Both the position numbers and the translations under genes were made by a program. DNA of 64,000 bases from Sarcocystis neurona. Taxonomy: Eukaryota; Apicomplexa; Conoidasida; Eucoccidiorida; Sarcocystidae. Position 1 is the stretch's first letter, and the number at the start of each line of letters is the position of its first letter. A model generated the notes under the pieces. It did not search any database. It was not told the DNA's origin and saw only the letters and a program-made list of their open reading frames with translations. Location of the stretch: positions 2,111,091-2,175,090 of the forward strand of contig KL647305.1 of NCBI GenBank assembly GCA_000727475.1, given 5' to 3'. Positions 51,001 through 60,943 of this stretch are shown here, in pieces.

Positions 51001-54000
51001 CCTGTGTCCGTGTTGCTGTCTCTCGCCATCGGTGGTGGTGCCCTCCACCGCGCGTTCTTTCCGACGTCCGTCCCTCGCTGCCTCTCTTCTCCTACAAGCC
51101 TCTACACCGTCTCTACTACGCATATATGTGTCTCCCTTCCCTCTGTCTCTCTCTCTTGGAGTTCCATGCTTTTCTCTCAGTCTCCCTCCCCCTCTCTGTC
51201 TGTCTCCTTCCCTTTCTTCCTTCCTCTCTCTCTTCACCGCACCCTCTCCTCTTCCCTATTCCACTCTCCCTGTCTCTCTGTCTCCCTCTCTGTCTCTCTC
51301 CTCCTCTCACTCTCCCCGTCTCCCTCTCTATCTCCCTGTCTCCCTCTCTGTCTCTCTCTTCCTCCCAGTCTCCCTCCCTGTCTCCCTCCTTGTCTCTCTT
51401 CCTGTCTCCCTTCCTGTCTCCCTTCCTATCTACCTCTCTCCTCTCTGTCTCCCTGACTCTCTCTCTCTGTCTCCCTCCCTGTCTCCCTCTCTGTCGCCCT
51501 CTCCGTCTCTCTGTCTCCCTCTCTGTCTCCCTCTCTGTCTCCCTGTCTCCCTCCCTCTCTGTCTCTCTCTGTCTCTCGGTCTCTCTCCCTGCCTCCATCT
51601 CTGTCTCCCTGTCTGCCTCTCTGTCTCCCTCTCTGTTTCTCTCTTCCTCTCCCTCTTTCTCTCCCTCTCCGTCTCTCTGTCTCCCTCCTGTCTCCCTCCC
51701 NNNNNNNNNNNNNNNNNNNNNNNNNNNNNNNNNNNNNNNNNNNNNNNNNNNNNNNNNNNNNNNNNNNNNNNNNNNNNNNNNNNNNNNNNNNNNNNNNNNN
51801 NNNNNNNNNNNNNNNNNNNNNNNNNNNNNNNNNNNNNNNNNNNNNNNNNNNNNNNNNNNNNNNNNNNNNNNNNNNNNNNNNNNNNNNNNNNNNNNNNNNN
51901 NNNNNNNNNNNNNNNNNNNNNNNNNNNNNNNNNNNNNNNNNNNNNNNNNNNNNNNNNNNNNNNNNNNNNNNNNNNNNNNNNNNNNNNNNNNNNNNNNNNN
52001 NNNNNNNNNNNNNNNNNNNNNNNNNNNNNNNNNNNNNNNNNNNNNNNNNNNNNNNNNNNNNNNNNNNNNNNNNNNNNNNNNNNNNNNNNNNNNNNNNNNN
52101 NNNNNNNNNNNNNNNNNNNNNNNNNNNNNNNNNNNNNNNNNNNCCTGTCTCCCTCCCTGTCTCCCTCTCTGGCCCCCCTCTGTCTCCCTCTCTGTCTCTC
52201 CCTGTCTCCCCCTCTCTGTCTCTCTCTTCCTCTCTGTGTCTCTGTCTCTCCTCTTCTCTGTTGGGCTCTCTTGTCTCGTTCCCCTTCCGCTCTTCCTTGC
52301 TGTTTCTCTCTGCTGCTCTTTCTCGTCTCCTCCCTCTCTCTGTGCTCTCTGCCTCTCTTTGGGTTCCTCTCTCTCTTGCTGTCTCCTTTTCCCTCCCGTT
52401 TCCCTTCTCCTTCTCCCTCGTAAGAAGTGGCCCACACCAAACACGCGCTCTCTGCTTCACCTTGTCAGACACTTCAGCCACGATTGTGGACTCACACACG
52501 GACCTATAATGTATACATATATATATATATATATATACGTGTATATACATACGTTGACAGTATATGGGTATTAGTAGATATACGCACGTAGACAATATAT
52601 CTGTATATATGTATGTACGTAGACGTATATGGGTATCTACAGATCTACGCACGTAGGCAATATGGCCCTGTATATATATATATATACCTAGACACTACAA
52701 GTACATATATATGTGCATAGACAATAGGTATATATATATGTATATATGTGTACGTGGCTACTATATGTATGTATATAGATATTTTTTTACGTACTTGTGA
52801 CTGCTGCTTGACTTGGTGAGTGCACGTATGCGTATGTGGAGGCTCGGCCTCTTTGTCGCGATGGGACCTCGACGTGTTTCATCGTCTTCCTTTCTCCCTC
52901 TCTCTTTTCCTGCTCCTGCGGACCGCTGGATGTGCGTGCATCGAGCTCCGCAGAGAGAGAGAAGCAGACAAGTCCGGCCGCGTCTTCTTCCCCTTCCCTT
53001 CCCCTCCCTCTGTTGCTTCCTCCGTCTTTCTGCCCTTCGCTCTCTGCGCGCCTTTTTTTGTTCTTGTCTGCTGCGGCTGGGTCGAACTGGTGGAAAGCGC
53101 TTCCTCTCATGCGAGTAAATGTACGAGCAGAGCTGTCGCGTGCTCGGTGGGACTTGTCGCATGCAGTTGCTGCTGCGGGCCCCTGGACGGAGCGCGGCGC
53201 TGCTGTACGAGCAATTCGGGCATATGGTAGCCTCCCGCGACGACTGGCGAGGAGTCTTCGTCCTAGTCCAAGTACGTGGGAGAAACTTCGCTTCATGCCT
53301 CTCGCGGAGCCACAGCGGCTGTAACACCCTCCCACCGTTCTTCCCGGCTAATTTCTTTACTTCTCTGTCTTCTTCGGTTCAACGCATGCGTACTTGTGCG
53401 GGGCTCTCTCTCTCTATCTGTATATATATATATGTATCCACACATATATGTATATATATCTGTGTATGTTCACGTAAAGATGTGTCGGGCGCCAGGTGCT
53501 GCTGTCTGTATCTATTCTTATGTGTACATATATTTATGATTTGCATACATGCACAGAATTAGATACATGCCAGTGCTAATACGTACCTATACATATATGT
53601 ATATACACATACATATGTGAGGACCCCTATGCATGGCACATCTGTTGTTCACGCGGTGTATATATATATATATATGTATACATGCGCACATATCTATTTA
53701 TATAGATGTGGATATACATATATCTATTCATAACATCCTCTGCGCATTGATTTCTTGCAGTACGAAACGTCACACGTGATACGTCTGCTGTTCCTGCAGT
53801 ATGTGTATGTGTGTGTGTGTACCTGTCTCTCTCTCCCTCTGTCTATCTCTCTATCTATCTATATATATATATTATATGTGTAGTGGTTTTGTGTATACGT
53901 ACGAATGTATGCGTGTGTATATTTACGTAGGTGACGGGTATACGTGTGAATGTGCTGCTGTTGCTGCTGATCAGGGTTCTGCCTTTGAGTACTACTCGCG

Positions 54001-54067
54001 GCTGGAGTGGCAACAAGTGCTTACGTGGCGAAGCGTCAGCAATCACCAGTTCAAACTTCTCAAGTAA
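38537..54067 (+). CDS. THUMP-domain RNA methyltransferase (UPF0020/RlmL/THUMPD-like), six exons, with very large low-complexity insertions
   Basis: Plus-strand exons 38537-39025, 41660-44692, 46575-49294, 50543-50651, 53131-53271 and 53975-54067 join with matching phases (2195 codons including stop). Known family role: SAM-dependent N2-guanine methylation of rRNA or tRNA, with THUMP binding RNA. Order: THUMP (about 17-205, including [12 protein letters not shown] and [19 protein letters not shown]), a Gln/Ala/Ser insertion to about 1140, [18 protein letters not shown] leading into motif [17 protein letters not shown] (1175 on), an acidic motif GSD after another Ala-rich insertion, a second Gln-rich insertion, then the C-terminal sheet ([33 protein letters not shown]). 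The usual (N/D)xP(F/Y)G motif IV is not intact; the nearest match is [10 protein letters not shown]. The family is normally about 400-700 residues. Confidence 0.78.
40506..40557. repeat. 52-base near-perfect palindrome
   Basis: Arms GTATAACACCTTTGTATAAG and CTTATACAAAGGTGCTATAC flank a TA-rich centre that is itself symmetrical. Only one base pair mismatches (A11 against C52 of the line). The inner 40 bases (40512-40551) are perfect. Confidence 0.92.
40770..40985. repeat. Imperfect (GATA/GGTA)n array
   Basis: About 215 bases of TAGATAGATAGG-type tetranucleotide repeats. Confidence 0.85.
41660..44692 (+). CDS. Methyltransferase gene exon 2: end of THUMP and large Gln/Ala/Ser insertion
   Basis: A TGCTGCTGCAG acceptor (41659) and GTAGGT donor (44693), phase 0 both sides, 1011 codons. 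[19 protein letters not shown] completes THUMP (the V-x-A-x-x-S-x-L-x-x-T pattern). Then follow Gln blocks (about 42430-42800 and 43130-43600), Ala/Glu stretches, a 21-base tandem repeat giving AAAAASR units (about 44440-44560) and [18 protein letters not shown] at the end. Confidence 0.78.
44693..46574. repeat. Methyltransferase intron 2
   Basis: TA/GTAT blocks (about 45000-45260 and 45480-45545), a (GT)n stretch near 45585-45615, and CTG tracts (about 45680-45705 and 46100-46330) before a GCTTGCAG acceptor. Open frames near 45.9-46.4 kb are not needed for phase. Confidence 0.55.
46575..49294 (+). CDS. Methyltransferase gene exon 3: SAM motif I and second insertion
   Basis: A CTTGCAG acceptor (phase 0) and GTAAGC donor (phase 2). 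It opens with [16 protein letters not shown], the SAM-binding loop of the family. Ala/Ser/Glu-rich insertion follows, then [20 protein letters not shown] (acidic motif II-like), then long Gln, Ser and Arg/Glu-rich stretches, ending QEGNALWGT plus two bases. Confidence 0.8.
49295..50542. repeat. Methyltransferase intron 3: TA/ACAT microsatellites
   Basis: TA, ACAT and GTAT repeats dominate about 49460-49760 and 50340-50420. TATC repeats lie near 50040-50095. Confidence 0.7.
50543..50651 (+). CDS. Methyltransferase gene exon 4
   Basis: A CTTCAAG acceptor supplies the last base of the split Met codon from exon 3; GTACAT donor, phase 0. [19 protein letters not shown] and [16 protein letters not shown] lie where motif IV is expected. 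Confidence 0.7.
50652..53130. repeat. Methyltransferase intron 4: CT-rich minisatellite with assembly gap
   Basis: About 50700-52430 is (CTCTGTCTCC)-like pyrimidine sequence, most regular at about 51290-51700 and 52144-52260, with 443 N (51701-52143). TA blocks follow at about 52510-52770. The ORFs with X runs here are artefacts of this repeat. Confidence 0.85.
51701..52143. other. Assembly gap (N run)
   Basis: 443 consecutive N within the CT-rich minisatellite. Confidence 1.
53131..53271 (+). CDS. Methyltransferase gene exon 5
   Basis: A GAGCAG acceptor and GTACGT donor give 47 codons, phase 0. [20 protein letters not shown] matches the LY-x-x-(F/L)G ... W-x-x-(F/V)-(V/F) element after motif IV in the family. 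The acceptor is weak; the neighbouring GAG three bases earlier also keeps the frame. Confidence 0.7.
53618..53761. repeat. Diverged duplication, copy A (includes splice-acceptor-like end)
   Basis: Shares GAGGACCCC, GTTGTTCA(C/T)GCGGTGTA, CATGCGCACATATCTATTTA and CATTGATTTCTTGCAGT, in the same order, with 54908-55035. It lies in methyltransferase intron 5. Its terminal CAG (53760) could open a 42-nt exon (53761-53802) that keeps the phase. Confidence 0.85.
53975..54067 (+). CDS. Methyltransferase gene exon 6: C-terminus
   Basis: A GCTGATCAG acceptor, phase 0, opens 30 codons and TAA at 54065-54067. [20 protein letters not shown] and QFKLLK match the final strands of the family. The stop overlaps a GTAAGA donor-like string, so continuation cannot be excluded. 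Confidence 0.7.
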   Translation, partial: GSAFEYYSRLEWQQVLTWRSVSNHQFKLLK

Positions 54068-54907
54068 GATATCCTCCCCTCCTTCTTCACCTGATTCATA
54101 TATACATGGACATGCATGTCTACGTGAAACAGTAGTATATATGTCTATGTCGCCGAGGACAAGTGGACGTTGTATATACGTATGCACATATATATGTACC
54201 GGCGTGCATCGGAGTATTTAGGAGCATGAAGAAATGTACATACATATACATACACATATATATATATATATATATATATATTTCTTGGTGTCTACTCGGA
54301 GATATAGACACGCGCACTTTGGTGTGCATTGAGTTCCCAGTAGCTCAGCGTTCACGCGTGTTTCTGCCTTCTGACTCTGCGTGCAGCAGACAATGTTGAC
54401 AAAACAAAACCTACTCTCTCTTGCTTGCTTTGAGTCCACGTACATATACATATTTATATATATAGATATATATGTATCGCAACCACGTATACACATATAT
54501 ATATATATATATATATATGTATCGCGACCACGTATATATGTATATATATATGTATATTTGTATATGTAATAAGAAGTATTACGGATGCTTCTGTAGTCAC
54601 ACAGTGATGTTTCAAAACTCTGTCGTGTTTGTAGGTGGGGATTGTGGCAGATTGTATGTATTGTCTTGCCACCCAGTAAATGAGACTCTCGTCTTCTACG
54701 TCTGTTTATATGTATGTGTCATGTGTGTGTGTGTCTCTAGATGTATGTCACAAAGTGGGGTTCCGTGTATTCCCTCCTTGCTCTGGTCGCGAGTGTAACT
54801 ACTCTTCCTGTCCTTTCTATTCTTCCGGCTTCCCCGCGCGCCGATCTTGCGCTTCATCGTTCTCTTGCTGCCACTTCCCCAGCGTCTGTTTCGTTCGTGC
54901 TCTTCTA

Positions 54908-55035
54908 TGAGGACCCCGTGTGCATATAGCCCATCGGTTGTTCATGCGGTGTACACATGCGCACATATCTATTTATTTAGATGGCTACATACATATCTCT
55001 ACTCATAACATCTCTAGGCATTGATTTCTTGCAGT
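54908..55035. repeat. Diverged duplication, copy B
   Basis: Second copy of the element at 53618-53761, about 1.29 kb downstream in the same orientation. It lacks the TA expansion seen in copy A but keeps the ATTTCTTGCAGT end. Confidence 0.85.
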
Positions 55036-55815
55036 GTGTGACGTGCGTGTCTGCAGAATCCTGCAGACGTGAGACAGAGACTGACACACACACGTGAATG
55101 CGTGACAGGCAGATCTGCAGAAGTTTGCGGCTGACACGAACATCCACACAGAGCGACGTATACGTCGCAAAGAGGGGAAGACATCTATGCTGTGAGATAG
55201 AGACGTGCAGCAGAGACCCACGCAGCGGGACGATATACAGGTGGCTCTCACACGTCTGCTTCTTTTTATCCTCTCAGCTACTGCGGGTCGTCTCTCTGTT
55301 GCCTGTTTCTGCGGGTCTACCAGCTCCAGTGCTGTGCACGGCTGGTGCTGCTGCTGTGCATGCGCGACTCTCCCGGCTCGCGCAGATGGACGGGGAGGAA
55401 GCGGACCCTGTACGCGTCCACCACCGCAGCAGAACGCAGCGACGCCCTTGCGGAGTGCGACCTGCTGCTTGACGACGAAGAGAACAGATGACTCTGCTTC
55501 CACTCCGCGGTCGTTGCTTCTGCCCGTGTGGCTCTCTGCAAAGCGGAGCCCTTTTCTCTCGTCCTTGATCGGCGGCACCCGAGAAAAAGGGAAAGTGCCT
55601 CTCGCTTTGAGCAAATTTGATGTTGGATCAAATACACACGGGATGTAGGCCTCCCTTGAGAGAGACACGTAGAAACTCCCGCGCGTGAGTGTCTGGGTGT
55701 CTCGCGTGTGTGTGTGTGTGTACAGTTGCTGTTCTCTGCCTCGTGTCAACTGTGCCTCTCTCTGACTCTCCTCCGTCTACCCAGCTGCATGCATGTATGG
55801 CGGCACACCCACGCC

Positions 55816-55851
<36 letters not shown>

Positions 55852-57853
55852 CGCGTATGTCTCCTCTGTGAAGCGACTCGGCTCTCGCTCGCTCGTTGTC
55901 TCTCTATCTGCCCGTCTCCCTCTCTCCCTGGGTCTGTCTCTCCGCGGGGGCGCTCTGTCTTCCCCGTCTCGCCTATTTCTTACGCATTACCGGGACACGA
56001 TGGATGTGTCTCCGCCACGGGCGCCAGTGCCCTAGGGGCTGCTGGGGCACGCAGAAGAAGGGGAGAGAACGGTCTGCCTCCGGCCGGCTGCTGAAGAAGA
56101 GACTAACGCCTCGTGAGGACGCACTGCCCTTACCGGGCGTCCGTGATAGGGAAGCAAAGCTTCTGAGGGCCGCGGCGCTGCCAAGCGCTTCGCCAGCTCA
56201 CCTTCACACTGCTTGCAGTTCAGAGACATTTATACGTAGTTGTGCACGTGTGTACTGCAGAAATTCTGCGGTCACACACACGTATACGTAAGCGCCCTTT
56301 TGGTCGCGGTATCTTCGCTTTACACGCCTGCATGCATTTATAATGTAGCTGTACTTCTTCACCTGGTTGTAGAAAGAGGAACACGTATGAGTGAGAGGAC
56401 ACACAGACGCATCAAAGTGATTACGAATGCGCACGTGTGTGGCCGTGTATATGGAAATATATGTACACATATTTGTCCATAACTATGTATGGCAATATAC
56501 ATTCAGGTGTGTGTGTGTGTGTGTGTGTGTGCGTGAATATATGTATATATTATATGTATATATAGGCGTGTATAAACGAGCTCTATACATATATAAAAAC
56601 CTCCTTGTGCCGGGAGCGACGCCGTGCTGCAGCCCTGGCAAAGGTGGCGCTACAGGGGCGACTGTGTGCGTACAACGCAAGGAACTGCGTTCACGCAGGA
56701 GCCTCTTCCAGAGCTCGATAAAAGCATGCAGATGACTACCAACGACTCCACGAGTCCACTCTTCTGTAAGTGCCACATGGAACGTGTGCACATTATATAT
56801 ATATATAGATATATACACACTCTCCAGGGCACTAACCCCATTCGCAGATGCGTAGCTGCGCCACAGCTACACACGCGTGTATACACGTACACGACACACC
56901 ACAACCGCTATACTTTGTTCTCTACTTGTGTTACACGTACCCGACAGGGGGTCCGTACGTATATAATATATATATATATATATACACGTAGGTAGAACTA
57001 TAGATGTATTGGTGTAGTGTTCCTGTAAACCTGCCGAAGTGAATAGGAACGTAGTACGCTTCTGCATACTAACATATATATATATATATATATAAAGGCA
57101 GTGTTCGTACAAGTCCTCCGAAGTGCGTAAGGATTCAGTATGTTTCTGCGATGCGTCTTGAATGCAACGGCGCTTGAGCGACGGAGCTGCAGGCCGTGCG
57201 CCGTGTTGGGCCAGCCTTTACACGCCATGAACTTCACGAACCAGCCTCTCTTTTCCTATTCGTACAGGTACACCCGTATTTACTTCCTTTGTGTATATAC
57301 GTGTATATACGACTTCCACTATCAGCCGTACGTGAACTTGTTGTGTTATTCTCCTAGCAGAAGCAACACGGGCAAGGTAGACATGACAACAACGACAGCA
57401 GCGCTTCTGCAGAGCTGCCGGCAGCAGCAGCGACAGAAACACTCGCACCGATGTGCGTAACAAAGGCAGTGCAAGGCTTTAAATAGCACCAGCAGCACTG
57501 CACACGGCAGCAGCTGCGGAGTTAACATCCACTTCAGCAGCTGAAGCCACACGTCCGGCAGCAGCACTACCCAGACAGCGTCGCCACGAGCGGCACCAGC
57601 GGCCCTAGCTCTGGAGCGGGGGCAGCTGCGTTCACTCAGCAGCAGCACTTTCTTCTGTAGAGGATCGATTGTAGCAGCGGGAGATTCCTTTTCGTAGCAG
57701 CGATAGCGCTACTATTGGCAGGCATCTCGAGCGACGCAGCAACGTTGGCAATAGTACTAACTGCAGTGACTGCACGGGCAGCAGAAGCGACGGAACACCG
57801 GCAGCACAGACGGCTGAGGACAGAGTAAGTGACGGCAGCAGCTGTGCCTGCCG

Positions 57854-58366
57854 ATGAACCAGTCGCAGAAGCGTTGTGGCAGCGGGAGCAGCCCTGCTGT
57901 TGGCAGCATCAGCGGCAGCAGCAGCGTACGTGGCAGCAGAGCCAACAGGATCAGACGCAGCAACAGCAGCAGCAGCATTGCCGGCAGCAGCAGTAGCGGC
58001 CTCAGTGGGAGCCGCAGCAGCGAATCCACGGCAGCGACAGCAACAGCACGAGACGCGCCAGCCTCATCAGCCGCTGCAGCGTTTGTACACTCAATAGCGT
58101 ACCGCAACACTACTGCTACGTGCAAGAGCTGTAATAACACCTGCACGCAGCAGCCGCAGCGACGTTGTTACCAGGAGGAACAGGTCGGCCCGGGCTACCC
58201 CAGTAAGACTCTCCCCAACAAAACAGGAACTGCCTTCTCTATGCATCTGCTGCTGACAGCAGGGCACCAGAATGTTGAATATAGGCAGTGGTTCACTACG
58301 ATTGCTGCAGTACGTCTGTCACAGCAGGCCTTCTTGACGTCTGTGCTGACACCAAGTGCGATATAA
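57854..58366 (+). CDS. Hypothetical ORF, Ser/Ala-rich start and mixed C-terminal half
   Basis: 170 codons from ATG 57854 to TAA 58366. The first half is driven by CAG repeats (Ser/Ala/Gly/Arg). The second half (from about residue 78) is mixed, with a small Cys cluster (CKSCNNTC) and a non-repetitive end. No domain recognised. The minus strand over the same bases is also partly open, so coding status is doubtful. Confidence 0.25.
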   Translation: MNQSQKRCGSGSSPAVGSISGSSSVRGSRANRIRRSNSSSSIAGSSSSGLSGSRSSESTAATATARDAPASSAAAAFVHSIAYRNTTATCKSCNNTCTQQPQRRCYQEEQVGPGYPSKTLPNKTGTAFSMHLLLTAGHQNVEYRQWFTTIAAVRLSQQAFLTSVLTPSAI

Positions 58367-60943
58367 ACATACCCTCTACATGTACACATATCTATATCTA
58401 CATATATATATATATGCACAAACTGAACTACAATACATAATGAATATATATATATATATATATGTATATGTATATGTATATATATATATATACGCATCTG
58501 TACAACGTCGTGCAAGAGCGCCTTCGTGCAGAAGAACCATACGTAGTTGACTCCACTAGCCACAGTTCCTTCTCCCCCGCCGTCTGGTCATATGGGGCGT
58601 TAGCCCCCATGCAGCGCACACGACGCGCACGTAGACGCCCCTTCCTGGTGGATGTACACTTGAAGTACATATAAGCGTTCATATACACAACAACAAATTG
58701 GACGAGAAGGAAAAGACAAAACAAACCGATTTTTCCCGTCTCGGGAGACAAATGTTTGGTTTTACCGACGAAACAGAAGACTCTACCTGTACCTCACATC
58801 AAACTGCAATATCGACAACACGCCTCACGTATGTACATACATATATATATATATACATATATATAAATCACTGTGCCTGGCGTTTGCGTATGTGTGTGTA
58901 CGTATCCAACTACGGAGTCGCAAACAAATATGTACACACACTCATTTCTTGAGACGCAAATGCGTTTGTAAATACGGCGTATATATATATATATGTACAT
59001 CCATATGATCAAGATCACGCCCTTTCTTGACCTGACTGCGTGAAACGACCTCTGCTGCTGTGCAGTCTGCGCGTACTACGGTTCCCTCGGGGTCCCCCCC
59101 CCCCAGATTTGTGTGGCGATCTCTCGCTGCATTGCCATGCTACGGACAACACGCAGGTTCTTTCAACCAACTCCCAGCAGCCGGGTCACGACCCGTTCTA
59201 CGGCACCGCTTCTCCACAAGCAAACGCACTGCACAGCTCCCCGAAGCTGCGCACAGAGTTGCGTTTGAAGCGGATTTATCGAAGTACCTGTACCTATGTG
59301 CATGCATACACTCTGAAGCCAGCAAGATCCCTGACCACCTCCTCCAGTGACAAAGACAAACAAATACCTGTGTACGCCCCAATCCCCCACAAACGGGCTG
59401 ATACAAGCATCTCCGCGGACGCCCTACACAACATACACGTGAGCTGGCTCCACAGAAATACAAACGTGCAGCGCCGTCTGCCCCCCACCTGGGGGCGTGA
59501 AAACTCAGTCTCTTAAGCTTACAAAAGCGCGATACATATGCGTGTGACGCAACTGTGAGACAAAGACGACGGAGACAGCGGCGTTGCCCTCACCGGCAGC
59601 CGCGCAGCTGCAAAGGACAATCCCTCTCTTTCTGCGCAGCCGCGCAGCAGCATCCAACAGCCTCTCCTTCTTTTTCTCTCTCCCACTCTTCAATTACAGA
59701 GGGTTTATAAAGTCTCCCTCTTTCTGTAGGTGTATATTCACGCCTATCCATCTGTTTTTCTCATACATGTAAACATACTCTGTTTCCCTACGGCGGAATA
59801 GTAGTAGGGGGTAATAGCAGTACGAGCAGTAGTAGCGCTAGTAGTAGGCAGAGTCAGCAGCAGCAGCACAGTATTACACGCGGCAAGTCTCAGTCAGACG
59901 CCTCGCTGATTCTGGGGCGACACGTACTAGAGACACAGGTGTTCCAGTATCGCTTACAGACAGAAACCACCGAGGAAAAACAGACACTCCAGAGCCACTT
60001 TGTACAAAAGAAGTCAACAAGCGTAAGTCGATGTGCCATAGCCACTTACACACAGAACGCAACCAGGAGGCTCGACTGCCCTGCGTTGACGCATACGCTC
60101 GTCCTTCTTTAAAAGGCAAGCGGCCGGGGCGTCCACGTAGAAACACACACATGTACGTACAAAGTCTAAACCCCACGACGCCCGCTCACCAATAAACGCA
60201 GGCATATCCTGTGTACGTCCAGAGAGACACGGGGCAGCATAGAGACAGCCAGAAAGACAGACACACAGACACGCCGACACAGGCAGCGGCGGAGAGAACG
60301 AAACAGACAAGACACGGAAACCGACAGGGAGAAAGAGACAGCGACTACCATGGGCGTAGGCCCATGTAAGTCTCAGTGTGTCCTCCTGTTCCTGCCTGGG
60401 GGAAGAAGACGCGTATAATATCGTCACCACAACCCTCCAGCTGCCGCACCCCTTTGAGCAAGCTCTTCTGAACTGGTGTAGCCGCTGAAAATAGAAGGCC
60501 TGCCCTGGCTTCGTCAACCACTTGCTACTGCGACTGCGGCTGCAACGACCTGCTCTTCCTGCTGCAACCGCGTACTGCTGCGGTTGCTGCTGCCCCCGCC
60601 GAAACCGGTTTCTCAGCCCTCCCTATTGGTGGAGCTTCCGTCTACTGATGCTGTAGCTCCAACTTTTGCTGGACGCACGTAGATCGTCAGTCTGCGCAGT
60701 GCTTCTCCCTGAGACAGAAAGGAGGCAAGCTTCCCAACTGCAGGTGTCGGAGCCGCTACAACGCCGCAGCGCTGCTCTGCCCAAAAAACATGCGGCACGC
60801 ACGGACGGGTCTATCAGCTGACTGCGCCCCTCTTGCGGCTGCTTGTGCTCCCGCAGCTTCGAGTGAAGTCGTGTATGCTGCAGTACCCCTGCCCTGCTGC
60901 TCCTGCTACCCTGCAGTTGCCGCTGCTGCTGCCCAAACCCGCT

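Larger units (their letters stand above)
54068..60943. other. Region without a recognised gene between two convergent genes
   Basis: It holds TA blocks (about 54240-54290, 54440-54560, 56540-56570, 56960-56985, 57072-57094, 58390-58490), (GT)n at about 55818-55850 and 56503-56530, two duplicated segments, CAG tracts (about 57410-58080), and several mixed-composition plus-strand ORFs: 57854-58366, about 58500-58674, 58698-58830 ending at a GTATGT, and 59040-59516. None carries a motif I recognise; some could be exons of one unknown plus-strand gene. Confidence 0.35.

Noticed and set aside
51032..52652. ORFs of 330-480 aa crossing the N run
   Set aside because: Ser/Leu/Pro or Arg/Glu/Thr periodic translations of a CT repeat with X residues.
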